The notes beneath the pieces are model-generated. The model saw only the letters and a program-made list of their open reading frames with translations, did not search any database and was not told where the DNA came from. From positions 1,352,001 through 1,416,000 of the forward strand of contig NZ_JAVDWM010000001.1 in NCBI RefSeq assembly GCF_031457495.1: a stretch of 64,000 nt of DNA. The letters run 5' to 3'. Below, in pieces: positions 9,375 through 17,492 of this stretch. The position numbers and the translations under genes are program-made. Each line of letters starts with the position of its first letter. The first letter of the stretch is position 1. Source of the stretch: Sphingopyxis sp. BE259. Its GTDB lineage: Bacteria; Pseudomonadota; Alphaproteobacteria; Sphingomonadales; Sphingomonadaceae.

Positions 9375-10133
9375 TTATCCGGCCTCACCCTCCGCCATCG
9401 CATCGACCAGGCGATTGAGCTGCGGGGTGCAGCCCTTGGCCATCAGCATATCGACCGATCCGTCGATCGTATCGGGGGCATTTTCCAACGGCGTAAACCG
9501 CACCTTGACCGGCGCGGGCAGGCCGCCGCCCGACAGGCGGTAATCGACGCCATATTGGACCGGCAGGGTGTCGGTCGGCCATTTGCGGAAATTGGCACCG
9601 TCGACCAGCGCCACGGTGGCTTTCTTACCCGCACTTTCGATTTCCAGCGCGGTGTCGCCTTCCATGTTCGGGCGCCACAGCATCAACGTGGCCGGATCGG
9701 CGACGCAGAAGGTGCCGGTTTCGCGGTAATCGAGCAGCCACAGGTTCGGCGCGCGCGCATCGACCGGGGCTACATCACCCGGGCCGCGCGAAAATCCGCC
9801 GCGCGAGCGCATCGTCGGTCCTTTGGCGAGCATCCGGGTCACCGTGCCGCTCATCGACTGGCTCGCCTGGATCGTGCCGCTGGCGCCAAAGGTGCCAGGC
9901 CCGGACAGGGTGCGCGTCTTGCCCGCCTGCATCAGCACGACCTTGTCGCCCGCAACCAGGGTCAGCTTGTCGGCGGATTTCAGCTTGGCGCCGGTCGGAT
10001 ATTTGCCCGCCGACGGTCCGGTCGAGCGGACAACCATCGATTGGGCGGCGGCGGTGCCCGCCATCGCCACCGCCATCACGGCAGCGGCAGCGGTCAGGCT
10101 GACGCGGCGCAGGGTCAGATCAGGAAAGGACAT
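9375..10133 (-). CDS. Small exported FecR-like protein of the CHAT/CHASE2/TPS cluster
   Basis: A 252-residue exported protein of unknown function. It has a clear signal peptide (VSLTAAAAVMAVAMAGTAAA, cut before QSM). Next comes a short domain of FecR-like pattern, KYPTGAKLKSADKLTLVAGD followed by KVVLMQAGKTRTLSGPGTFG, a beta-rich motif also seen in envelope sensor proteins. An Arg/Gly-rich linker and a C-terminal part with two cysteines (TFCVAD and KGCTPQ) complete it; these could pair in the periplasm. Its start overlaps the end of the cyclase gene by 14 nt, so it is translationally linked to the cyclase. The context suggests a periplasmic partner or sensor for the CHASE2 cyclase or CHAT protein. 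The FecR relationship is a pattern judgement and not proven. Confidence 0.7.
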   Translation of the reverse strand: MSFPDLTLRRVSLTAAAAVMAVAMAGTAAAQSMVVRSTGPSAGKYPTGAKLKSADKLTLVAGDKVVLMQAGKTRTLSGPGTFGASGTIQASQSMSGTVTRMLAKGPTMRSRGGFSRGPGDVAPVDARAPNLWLLDYRETGTFCVADPATLMLWRPNMEGDTALEIESAGKKATVALVDGANFRKWPTDTLPVQYGVDYRLSGGGLPAPVKVRFTPLENAPDTIDGSVDMLMAKGCTPQLNRLVDAMAEGEAG

Positions 10134-12207
10134 AGCTTTCTCCTTTTTCGGTATCGTTCAGGCGTTCTATCAGGAACATGATGGCTGCATCCTGACTAAA
10201 TTCGTCCGCCAGCGCTGTGGCGCTGGTCACATAGGCTTTTTTGTCGCCCGCGGTGTGCGCCGCGACCATCGCGGCGATGCGGGCGCGCTGGTCGGGGGCG
10301 AGGTCGGGGCGCGGGGTCAGCACATCGACCGGCTGGGCGCGGCCGCGCAATGTCACCCGCCCCATCGGCATCAGGTCGTCGCGGTTCGATCGCGCTGCGG
10401 CCTCGGCCGAGATCAGGACGCCGGTTTTCAGGCTCTTGTTCGCCGCTTCCAGGCGCGAGGCGGTGTTCATGCTGTCGCCGAGCGCGGTATATTGGATGCG
10501 CCCCTCGCCGCCGAAATTGCCGACGATCGCGTCGCCAACATGCAGGCCGACGCGCGTCATGCCCAGCGGCGGCACACCTTCGGCCAGGTCGACGCGGAAC
10601 TTCTCACCCGCCTCATACATCGCCAGCGCCGCGGCGGCGGCTTGTGGCCCGTCGTCGGGGCGGCTGAGCGGGGCGCCCCAAAAGGCGACGATGGCATCGC
10701 CGACGAACTTGTCGATCGTCCCGCCATGGTCGAGCACGATGTCGGACAGGCGGTCGAGATAGGCATTGAGCAGCCGCGCCACGGTTTCCGGGGTCACCGC
10801 GTGGCTGAGCTTGGTGAAGCCTTCCAGATCGGTGAACACGCAAAAGATATTGCGGCGTTCGCCGTGCAGCGACAACTGGTCGGGGTCGCGCATGATCTGC
10901 GCCGCGACGTCGGCGGGCAGATATTTGCCCAGCGCCGACTGGGCAAAGGCGCGCTGGCGCGACCCGATCGTGCGTGCCGCGGTGCCGACCGCGGCGTATC
11001 CGAACAGCCAGCCGATCGCCCAGCCAAAGGTCGGCAGGGTGGTGGTGTCGACCCCGCGGCCCTGCAACCAAAAGGGAAAGGCGATGAAAAAGGCCATCTG
11101 TCCCAGAAACGCCAGCGCGACCCAGCGGGCGCGAAGATCGATCAGGCTGGTCAGCCCACCCGCCAGCACGATCAGGACGGCGAGGATCCACAGCACCGGT
11201 GCGGCGAGCGGCCGCGACCACGCGTTGTCGAGCTGTTGCGCCAGCATATGCGCGTGAACTTCCAACCCGATCATCGTTTCATGCTGGCCGGTGATCGGAT
11301 CGGTGAAGCGGCTGAGCGGCGTGTTGAACTGGTCATTATCGATGATGTCGCCGCCGATCAGCACATAGCGATCCTTGATCAGCTCGGCAAAACCCGCGCG
11401 CATGTCAGCGTCCATCGGCATGGCAAAGGTGTCGATCGGGATATTGGCAAAGACGGGTTCTTCCTGTCCCGCGGCGGCGCGCGCCGGGACCAGGAAGCGG
11501 ATATTGCCCTGAAAGCTCGCGTGCGCGGGATCGACCGGCGCCATGGCGTTCGACATCAGCGGCGGCAGGTTTTTGGGCCGGTCGGGCCAGTTGCGGATCA
11601 CGCTGTCGTCATCCGTGCGGAACAGTACGCTGGTCGGCTTCGTCTTGTCGGTCGCGACCGCCGCGATGAAGGCTTCGAGAAACTTCTGCTGTTCGTAAAA
11701 GATGGTGTTCGGATTGCTCGCCTGTTCGGCATAGGCGAGCCAGGTCGGCGTCGTCATCGCGCGCAGCTGCGTTTTCAGCACCTCATCGTCGGGGCGCGGC
11801 GAATCGAACGCAATATCGATACCGATCGCCTTGGCGCCCATCTGGTCGATATTGCCGAGCGCATTGGCGAGCAGGGTGCGGTCGAGCGGCGACCGGATAC
11901 CGGTGTTGAACAGCGTCTCGTCGTTATAGGTGATCAGGACGATGCGTTTATCCTGTTCGACATGCGGCGCCATCAGCGTGGCGCGGGCATCGTACAGCGC
12001 GCGCTCGGCGGCATCGATCAGCGGCATCTGCCAGCTGAAACGCGCGATCAGAATGGCGACGATCAGAAATACGATCGTCGCCGCCATCCGCGACGGGCCA
12101 AGCTGCATGACCAGTCGGCGCACTTGCTTGCGCAGCGGCACAGCGGGCCGCTGCCCGTCCTGCGCGACCGGATCGGCCGTGGGAATGCTGGTGTCAGGCG
12201 CGGTCAT
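10120..12207 (-). CDS. CHASE2-domain class III adenylate/guanylate cyclase
   Basis: A membrane-bound signalling enzyme of 695 residues, predicted to make cAMP in response to a periplasmic cue. The layout is one N-terminal membrane helix (about residues 41-60), a large extracytoplasmic CHASE2 sensor (about 60-330), a block of three membrane helices (about 332-420), then a class III cyclase domain (about 450-640). The metal-binding aspartates sit in FTDLEGFT and KFVGDAIVAFWG, and the transition-state Asn/Arg in GDSMNTASRLE. The Lys before FVGD and the Thr in QYTALGD fit class IIIb adenylate cyclases better than guanylate cyclases. The ATG at 12207 lies 4 nt after the stop of the CHAT gene; a longer frame upstream would overlap that gene and is rejected. 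The 3' end overlaps the FecR-like gene. Confidence 0.92.
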   Translation of the reverse strand: MTAPDTSIPTADPVAQDGQRPAVPLRKQVRRLVMQLGPSRMAATIVFLIVAILIARFSWQMPLIDAAERALYDARATLMAPHVEQDKRIVLITYNDETLFNTGIRSPLDRTLLANALGNIDQMGAKAIGIDIAFDSPRPDDEVLKTQLRAMTTPTWLAYAEQASNPNTIFYEQQKFLEAFIAAVATDKTKPTSVLFRTDDDSVIRNWPDRPKNLPPLMSNAMAPVDPAHASFQGNIRFLVPARAAAGQEEPVFANIPIDTFAMPMDADMRAGFAELIKDRYVLIGGDIIDNDQFNTPLSRFTDPITGQHETMIGLEVHAHMLAQQLDNAWSRPLAAPVLWILAVLIVLAGGLTSLIDLRARWVALAFLGQMAFFIAFPFWLQGRGVDTTTLPTFGWAIGWLFGYAAVGTAARTIGSRQRAFAQSALGKYLPADVAAQIMRDPDQLSLHGERRNIFCVFTDLEGFTKLSHAVTPETVARLLNAYLDRLSDIVLDHGGTIDKFVGDAIVAFWGAPLSRPDDGPQAAAAALAMYEAGEKFRVDLAEGVPPLGMTRVGLHVGDAIVGNFGGEGRIQYTALGDSMNTASRLEAANKSLKTGVLISAEAAARSNRDDLMPMGRVTLRGRAQPVDVLTPRPDLAPDQRARIAAMVAAHTAGDKKAYVTSATALADEFSQDAAIMFLIERLNDTEKGESYVLS

Positions 12208-12211
12208 CGGA

Positions 12212-15200
12212 TCAGCGGGCAGCGCGGCCGACACCTTCCTGTGCGGATGCTGCTTCGGCGGTCGCCGCGCCGCCGTGCAGCAGCGCTTGGCCGCCGTCGC
12301 CAATGATCGCAAACCCCGCCCAATAATAGGGATGCGACGTCTGCTTGTCGTCCATCAGCCGCATCTGCGTCCCCCACATCGCATCGGCGACGCTGGTGCC
12401 CTGATCCACAGCGAACAGCCCGCCGATCAATCGCTTGGTCGCGTCGAAATCGTCGGGCGCCGGCCAGTGGCTGGCGATCACCGAACGGCCGCCGGCGCCG
12501 ATGAAGCTGCGGACCAGCCCGTCGAGGGCGTTGCCGCCGCCCGAAAGGCCCGCCTCGCGCGTTGCGGCCACCGACGCCGCGCCAGCCGTGTCGCACGCCG
12601 ACAGGATCACCAGATCGGCATTGATCTTGAGGTCGAAGATTTCCTGAAAGGTGAGCAGCCCATCCGAATCGCCGTCGCCGAATGAGGTGACCAGCGCCGG
12701 GCGCGCCGGGCAGGCGGGCCGTGGTGCGGTGACCAGGCCGTGGGTCGCAAAATGAATGATGCGATAGTCATTGAGGTCGCTGCGGGTCTTGACCGCGCTG
12801 TCGGTAAAGGCGCCGCCGGTCAGCAGCGTCCCGGCGTCGCCGCCCATCGCATTGCGGGCGGTGACCAGTTCGTCGGCGGATATCGGCCGCGCCCATTGCG
12901 ACACGTCCCACTGGCAGTCGCCGTCGATGGTGCTGGCTGCGGCGCCGCGCGTGCCGAGCGAGGGCAGGGTCGTGCCATTGATCGGCAGATTCTGCCCGAG
13001 CCCGAAATATTGGTGTGCCGCTTTCGACGGCGCCGCCTGCCGCGCGTTACGGAAGGCGAGGGTGGAGACTGCGGTGCTCGGCCGCGTCGTGCGCCCCAGC
13101 CAGGCAACCTGGCGCATGTCGAACGGGTCGGCATCGGGATCGAGCAACCGCTGTTCATAGGCGGCGAGGCCGGTGTCGGCGGTGACCAGCAGGTTGATCG
13201 GCAGCCGCAGCATCGCGCCGTCAGGTTCGAAAATCAGATGCGCGACCGTCGGCAGCTTGGCCGCCACCGGGCCGAACAGCTGGCCATAAAGTTTATAGGC
13301 GGTCGCGGCGTCAAAGGGATAAGTGACGCGGCGCCCATTTTCGACGATCGAGATCGTCGAGCGCAGCGTGTCGACCGCTGTGTCGAGCGCGCCGGCGCCG
13401 ATGTCCGATTTCCACAGCTGGGCGCTGCCCGGCTCGATCAGCATCGCATAGACCGCATCGCCGACGACGAGCATCTTGAGATAGGCTTCGTCGGCGCGCA
13501 GCACCTGTTGCAGTTCGCCAAGGTCGAGCTTACCCGGCGCGACCACTCGATATTGCGGAAAGGCCGAAAGCGCGACGATCGATTCGGCCTGCTGGAACGA
13601 CAGATTGTCGATCTGGGTCTTCAAATCGGCCCGCAATGCGTTGATTTCGGGCGATACTGGCAACTGGGCCAGTCGGGCGTCCTCGATCCGCGCCCGTTCG
13701 ATGTCGCGGTTCAGCGTCGTCGCCTGCCGGAACAGCCGCGCGCCGTCGTCGCTGCCGCTCGACAATTCGCGCGCCAGCACCGCCTGCGTGTCGGCGACGC
13801 CAGGCCGGACCTGCAACTGGCTGGCGACGAAGAAATCGCCGACCGCCGCCGGATCACTCGCCGCCCGGCTGGCAAGCAGCCGGTAATAGGGCGCCATCAT
13901 GTTCGCCATGCCGGTCGTCGAGCGTTGCGAATTGGCCAGCGCAGTCACGACGTCGCGATAGATGGTCAGCGCCTTGTCGTCCTGACCGTGCCGGGTCAGA
14001 AAGGCGGCGTAGCGCGCCCGCGCCGAGGCGAGCGCGTTGGTTTCGGGATATTCGATCGCCAGCGCGTTCACTGATTCCAGAAAGCGCGCGTCAGCGGCGG
14101 CGGTGTCGCCCAGCGCTTCCTCGGCGAGCGCGAGCTCGCCCAGCATCTGCGAACGCAACCGCACGATCGAAGTGACCCGGCCTTCGCGCACCGCGACCGC
14201 ATCGGACAGGCCTTTGAGCTGCGCCGCCTTGGCCGCTGCGCCATTGCCGCGCAGCCGCTCGACGGTGCCGAGCAAGTGGACCGCTTGGGCATCGATGATC
14301 TGCGCGCGTTCGACCGGGGTCAGCCGCTCGCGGTCCGACCCTTGCTGGACGGCGCGGGCGTTGCTGCCGCTGTTCACCCCGGCGACGATCGTCGGGGTCA
14401 ATGTCACGCTGGCGCCCTCGACCGTGACCGCGCTGGTCAGCGGCGGGATCGGCCGTTGCAGCAACTCCGCAGCGCCGTCGTAATCGCGCTGGTTCAGCGC
14501 ATGGATCGCGCGGAAATTGCGGCGCAGGCGCAGCTGGACGGGGTCGCTCGTCGGCACCGCCTCGGCCTCGGCGAACAGTCGTTCGGCCTCGCCGAACTCG
14601 CCAAGGTTCGATCGTTGCAGCGCGCGGTTCAGGGTGAATTCGGTCGGATCGATGTCCGCCGCCGCCTGATCGCCCTCGGTGCGGCGCGACAGGGTTTCGA
14701 AAAATTCGGCCGCTTCGGCATAATCGCCGCTGTGGTTGCGGCGGTATCCTTCGGCCAGCGCCTTGTCGACGTCAATCGCCCCGGCCAGCGTCCGGGCGAA
14801 CCCGTCGTTGCCGCCGACCGACGTCGTCGCGACCTTGATCACGCCGGGGACGACCCGACGCTGCCGAACTGAATCGAGCGCGAGGTTGAGCGCATCGCCA
14901 TAGGCCGCGAAACCTTCGACTGTATAAGCGGTATCGCCGTCACTCTCGATCCGCGTCTGCCAGACGACGCTGCTGTCCTTGATCGTGCAAGTCCCGTCGG
15001 CGGTGCAGGTGACGGTTCCGGCGCGGCCGCGTTCGATCCGGGCCTTCGCGGCGTCGGGGTCGGCGCGGAGCATGCGAACATAGCCGACCGGCTGGCTGGT
15101 GTCGCGGCACAGAATGACCCACGCGCGGTCGAACATGCCGTCGATGACAGCGTCGCGCACCGTCGCCTGCACCGCACACAGCGAGCCGCCCTGGTCGCCG

Positions 15201-15313
15201 ATCGAAAAACTGTCGCGCAAAGTGGGATCGGTGCCCTGCGCCTGCGCGGCTCCCGGCGCCGCAAGCGCGAGCGCCGCCAGAATCGGCAGGCAAAACGGAC
15301 GTCGAACGGTCAT
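12212..15313 (-). CDS. Exported TPR-CHAT domain protein (caspase-like fold)
   Basis: A 1,033-residue protein with a signal peptide (MTVRRPFCLPILAALALAAP, cut near AQAQ), so it is expected in the periplasm or beyond. The N-terminal region has paired cysteines (LCAV, ILCRD, TVTCTADGTCTI). A long alpha-helical middle (about 170-560) with TPR-like repeats follows (GDYAEAAEFFETL, GEFGEAERLFAEA, RDYDGAAELL). The C-terminal CHAT domain carries the expected catalytic dyad: His in RIIHFATHG (about residue 854) and Cys in VILSACDTAG (about 904). CHAT proteins are separase/caspase-like peptidases, usually activated by their TPR partner region. The ATG at 15313 is preceded by GGGGG; an upstream ATG at 15400 would add a non-signal extension. 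First gene of the five-gene cluster. Confidence 0.9.
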   Translation of the reverse strand: MTVRRPFCLPILAALALAAPGAAQAQGTDPTLRDSFSIGDQGGSLCAVQATVRDAVIDGMFDRAWVILCRDTSQPVGYVRMLRADPDAAKARIERGRAGTVTCTADGTCTIKDSSVVWQTRIESDGDTAYTVEGFAAYGDALNLALDSVRQRRVVPGVIKVATTSVGGNDGFARTLAGAIDVDKALAEGYRRNHSGDYAEAAEFFETLSRRTEGDQAAADIDPTEFTLNRALQRSNLGEFGEAERLFAEAEAVPTSDPVQLRLRRNFRAIHALNQRDYDGAAELLQRPIPPLTSAVTVEGASVTLTPTIVAGVNSGSNARAVQQGSDRERLTPVERAQIIDAQAVHLLGTVERLRGNGAAAKAAQLKGLSDAVAVREGRVTSIVRLRSQMLGELALAEEALGDTAAADARFLESVNALAIEYPETNALASARARYAAFLTRHGQDDKALTIYRDVVTALANSQRSTTGMANMMAPYYRLLASRAASDPAAVGDFFVASQLQVRPGVADTQAVLARELSSGSDDGARLFRQATTLNRDIERARIEDARLAQLPVSPEINALRADLKTQIDNLSFQQAESIVALSAFPQYRVVAPGKLDLGELQQVLRADEAYLKMLVVGDAVYAMLIEPGSAQLWKSDIGAGALDTAVDTLRSTISIVENGRRVTYPFDAATAYKLYGQLFGPVAAKLPTVAHLIFEPDGAMLRLPINLLVTADTGLAAYEQRLLDPDADPFDMRQVAWLGRTTRPSTAVSTLAFRNARQAAPSKAAHQYFGLGQNLPINGTTLPSLGTRGAAASTIDGDCQWDVSQWARPISADELVTARNAMGGDAGTLLTGGAFTDSAVKTRSDLNDYRIIHFATHGLVTAPRPACPARPALVTSFGDGDSDGLLTFQEIFDLKINADLVILSACDTAGAASVAATREAGLSGGGNALDGLVRSFIGAGGRSVIASHWPAPDDFDATKRLIGGLFAVDQGTSVADAMWGTQMRLMDDKQTSHPYYWAGFAIIGDGGQALLHGGAATAEAASAQEGVGRAAR

Positions 15314-15523
15314 CACCAATCCCCCAAACACAAGCCCAGAGGCGCCGTGCCGACGATATTCCGGCAAGGCGCAGTCTTCTATTGCTGCGGTACGACCCAT
15401 TCCCTGACCCGGACCCTAACCCCTTCGCCGGAAAAAGGGAAGTGATCAGCGGCACAGGCGGCTTGCACCCGTGGGACACGCAACCTATCTGCAAAGTGAC
15501 AGGTTCAAACCCATGAGGACGAT

Positions 15524-15850
15524 ATGAGCGGATTCGACGACCGAGAACGCGCCTTCGAGGCCCAATTCGCCCGCGATCAGGAATTGCAGTTCCGGATCAC
15601 CGCGCGCCGCAACCGGCTGGTCGGCGAATGGGCCGCCGAACGCATGGGGCTGACCCCTGAGGAAACCGACGCCTATGCCAAGGCGGTCGTGCAGGCCGAT
15701 TTCGAGGAAGCGGGCGACGAGGACGTCATCCGCAAGCTCGCGGGCGACCTGACCGCGGCGCAGGTCGAGATCAGCGATGCCGAAATCCGCGCGGCGCTGA
15801 ACGAAAAATCGGTCGAGGCGCGGCGCCAGTTCATCGACGCGCAGGGCTGA
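15524..15850 (+). CDS. DUF1476 protein (zeta-type F1-ATPase inhibitor family)
   Basis: A 108-residue acidic helical protein starting MSGFDDRERAFEAQFARDQE. The DDRE-AFE-KFAxD-E pattern and the four-helix length are those of DUF1476. In Paracoccus this family is the zeta subunit that inhibits ATP hydrolysis by the F1F0 ATP synthase, through an inhibitory N-terminus. Conserved elements here include the AAxxMGLTPEE segment and the C-terminal EKSVEARRQFIDA. The start has a good ribosome-binding site (TGAGGA) 6-7 nt upstream. It is followed 4 nt later by bolA and then by the CGFS glutaredoxin gene, an arrangement common in alphaproteobacteria. Whether it inhibits ATP synthase in this organism is inferred from the family. 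Confidence 0.92.
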   Translation: MSGFDDRERAFEAQFARDQELQFRITARRNRLVGEWAAERMGLTPEETDAYAKAVVQADFEEAGDEDVIRKLAGDLTAAQVEISDAEIRAALNEKSVEARRQFIDAQG

Positions 15851-15854
15851 AATC

Positions 15855-16088
15855 ATGGGCATGCGCGCCGATGACTTGCAGGCGATGATCGCCGCCGCCT
15901 TTCCCGGGGCGAAGGTCGAAATCACCGATCTGGCGGGCGACAACGATCATTATGCGGCGCATGTCGTCAGCGAAAAATTCCGCGGGATGACGCGGGTCGC
16001 GCAGCACAAGGCGGTCTACGCCGCGCTCGGCGGCCGGATGGGCGGCGAACTTCATGCCTTGCAATTGACCACCGCCGCCCCCTCATAG
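15855..16088 (+). CDS. bolA: BolA/IbaG family protein
   Basis: A 77-residue BolA-fold protein. The core motifs are present: a [20 protein letters not shown] strand-helix and the helical [25 protein letters not shown], which contains the invariant histidine near the C-terminus (LHAL). BolA proteins bind CGFS monothiol glutaredoxins through a bridging 2Fe-2S cluster using that histidine, linking them to iron-sulfur handling and regulation. The glutaredoxin partner gene is the next gene downstream (16132), supporting a functional pair. The start ATG is 4 nt after the DUF1476 stop (translational coupling likely). A second ATG two codons later (MRADDLQ) is also possible. Confidence 0.93.
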   Translation: MGMRADDLQAMIAAAFPGAKVEITDLAGDNDHYAAHVVSEKFRGMTRVAQHKAVYAALGGRMGGELHALQLTTAAPS

Positions 16089-16131
16089 GGGCGATCACCC
16101 AAATTTAGGGCGCGATGCGCCGCCGGAGACG

Positions 16132-16476
16132 ATGATGACCGAAGCCACCCCCGAAACTACGGGCGACCGCATTGCCAAGCTGGTCGCCGAAAATCCCGTG
16201 CTGCTGTTCATGAAGGGGACGCCGCTGTTCCCGCAATGCGGCTTTTCGTCGCGCGCGATCGCAATGCTCGATCGGCTGGGCGTCGAATATGACACCGTCG
16301 ACGTCTTGCAGGACATGGAAGTCCGCCAGGGCATCAAGGAATTTTCCGACTGGCCGACGATTCCCCAGCTGTATGTGAAGGGCGAATTTGTCGGCGGCAG
16401 CGACATCATGATGGAAATGTGGGAAGCGGGCGAACTGCACACGCTGATGACCGGGATTCCGGCGCGCGCCGAATAA
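16132..16476 (+). CDS. grxD: Monothiol (CGFS) glutaredoxin, Grx4 family
   Basis: A 114-residue single-domain monothiol glutaredoxin. The active-site CGFS is visible in [13 protein letters not shown], preceded by the conserved [10 protein letters not shown]. The glutathione-binding [19 protein letters not shown] and the C-terminal [10 protein letters not shown] segments are standard. These proteins coordinate a glutathione-ligated 2Fe-2S cluster as homodimers or as heterodimers with BolA, and deliver clusters or sense iron. The start is MTEATPETT; a start two codons earlier (MMTEA) cannot be excluded. Third gene of the DUF1476-bolA-grxD unit, closed by a terminator at 16498. Confidence 0.96.
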   Translation: MMTEATPETTGDRIAKLVAENPVLLFMKGTPLFPQCGFSSRAIAMLDRLGVEYDTVDVLQDMEVRQGIKEFSDWPTIPQLYVKGEFVGGSDIMMEMWEAGELHTLMTGIPARAE

Positions 16477-16497
16477 AGCGGCGCGACAAAATCACAG

Positions 16498-16533
16498 GCC
16501 CGCCGGTCCATGCGGTCCGGCGGGCTTTTGTTT
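16498..16533 (+). terminator. Rho-independent terminator after grxD
   Basis: A perfect 9-bp GC-rich stem (GCCCGCCGG / CCGGCGGGC) with a 10-nt loop is followed directly by TTTTGTTTG. It starts 22 nt after the grxD stop codon and closes the DUF1476-bolA-grxD transcription unit. Confidence 0.85.
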
Positions 16534-16568
16534 GTCGGCTTTGGAGTGGGGAGCTGCCCTCATGGACT

Positions 16569-16660
16569 CGTCACCCCGGACTTGATCCGGGGTCCATGAG
16601 GCCATGCGCCGCCCGCTGCTGAGAGGGCGCATGGATCCCGGATCAATTCCGGGATGACGA
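16569..16660. repeat. Intergenic inverted repeat, family A (copy 1)
   Basis: Two related palindromic arms, each itself a hairpin: left CACCCCGGACTTGATCCGGG (within 16569-16599) and right ATGGATCCCGGATCAATTCC (within 16631-16660), facing each other across 31 nt. The same paired unit occurs at 35077-35167. Next to this copy is another inverted repeat (ATGTCCGCT / AGCGGACAT, 16667-16694), and the same GTCCGCTACC word flanks the second copy. The two copies define a dispersed palindromic element resembling REP-type repeats common in sphingomonads. Confidence 0.8.
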
Positions 16661-17057
16661 AAGTTTATGTCCGCTACCGGCCGCCAGCGGACATCACCCT
16701 CCGCTGACGCCGATCAGGCGATGTCCGACGTTTTGGGCTTGAAAAAGCGTCCGGGGGGCGGGACCTTTTCGGCCGCTCCGCCCCCCGTCTGCATCGGGGG
16801 CAAGTGGGAATTTCCCGGTGGGGGCAGGGGGCATCAGGGACCAGACCGATGCCCCCCACCGCTCCATTGAGCGGAACACTCGGGAACATCGGATACTATT
16901 CAATTGCCGTGCCAATCTGGCGCGGCGACGGATATGCGCGGGACACGGTGGTTAGCGATTCCTTACCGCCGTCAGAGCTTGTCAAAAATCCCGACACATT
17001 GGCGAACCCCTCTGTATTGTTGAACCGTTCAGCTTCGTTCATCGACCATTCAGCCCT
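16661..17057. other. Gene-free stretch with nested inverted repeats
   Basis: About 400 nt between the family A repeat and the blaI-like operator. It holds at least two strong hairpins: ATGTCCGCT / AGCGGACAT (16667-16694) and a 10-bp stem of CGGGGGGCGG / CCGCCCCCCG (16752-16787). A G-rich run (16791-16830) and a matching C-rich run (16848-16862) follow. No open frame here has a ribosome-binding site, family resemblance or plausible composition. I see no gene. The short frames in it appear to be chance readings of the repeats. Confidence 0.6.
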
Positions 17058-17075
17058 TTGACTACATTTGTAGTC
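17058..17075 (+). promoter_or_regulatory. BlaI/MecI-type operator overlapping a -35 element
   Basis: The 16-mer GACTACATTTGTAGTC (17060-17075) has two perfect 7-bp arms around a 2-nt centre and contains TACAnnTGTA, the core recognised by BlaI/MecI repressors. It overlaps a -35-like TTGACT (17058-17063) and lies about 50 nt upstream of the BlaI-family gene. This is the expected place for autorepression of a blaI-blaR1-type operon. No strong -10 was found. Confidence 0.75.
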
Positions 17076-17123
17076 GCCCGGCAGATCAAGAACGGATCAG
17101 CGGTGCCAATGGGAGGGGTTCTA

Positions 17124-17492
17124 ATGGCAGAAAGAGCAAGCGAGTCGGAGATGCAGGTGCTGTCGGCCCTATGGGACGATGCCCCGCAGACCGCGGCCGA
17201 CCTGACCACCCGAATCGGCAAGGCGAACGGCTGGACGCAGGCGACAGTCAAGACCCTGCTCGCGCGGCTGGTCCAGAAAGGCGCGGTGACCGCCGAAGCC
17301 GATGGGCGTCGCTACCTCTACAGCCCCGCGATCGAGCGCGCCGACGCCGTTGGCGAGGAATCGCAGCGGTTTGTCGATCGCCTTTTCGGCGGCCGTGTCA
17401 GCCCGCTGATCGCGCACCTCGCCGATCGCGAGGCGCTGTCGGACACCGATATCGCCGAAATCGAGGCTTTGCTGCGGAGGCTCAAATCATGA
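17124..17492 (+). CDS. BlaI/MecI/CopY family transcriptional repressor
   Basis: A 122-residue winged-helix repressor. The SESEMQVLSALWDDAPQTAA opening and the recognition helix region GWTQATVKTLLARLVQKGAV are typical of BlaI/MecI, followed by the wing GRRYLYSP and a dimerising C-terminal helix bundle. Such repressors bind palindromes containing TACAnnTGTA and are inactivated when the partner BlaR1-type membrane protease signals. The ATG at 17124 has GGGAGGGG upstream (17111-17118); an in-frame ATG at 17058 would run through the operator and is rejected. Its stop overlaps the start of the M56 protease gene (ATGA). It probably represses its own operon; whether beta-lactams are the inducer is not shown by the sequence. 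Confidence 0.92.
   Translation: MAERASESEMQVLSALWDDAPQTAADLTTRIGKANGWTQATVKTLLARLVQKGAVTAEADGRRYLYSPAIERADAVGEESQRFVDRLFGGRVSPLIAHLADREALSDTDIAEIEALLRRLKS

Noticed and set aside
9823..12306. An 827-codon plus-strand frame across the cyclase gene
   Set aside because: It lies antisense to a gene with a full set of CHASE2 and cyclase motifs; its translation has no recognisable family and is typical of GC-rich complementary reading.
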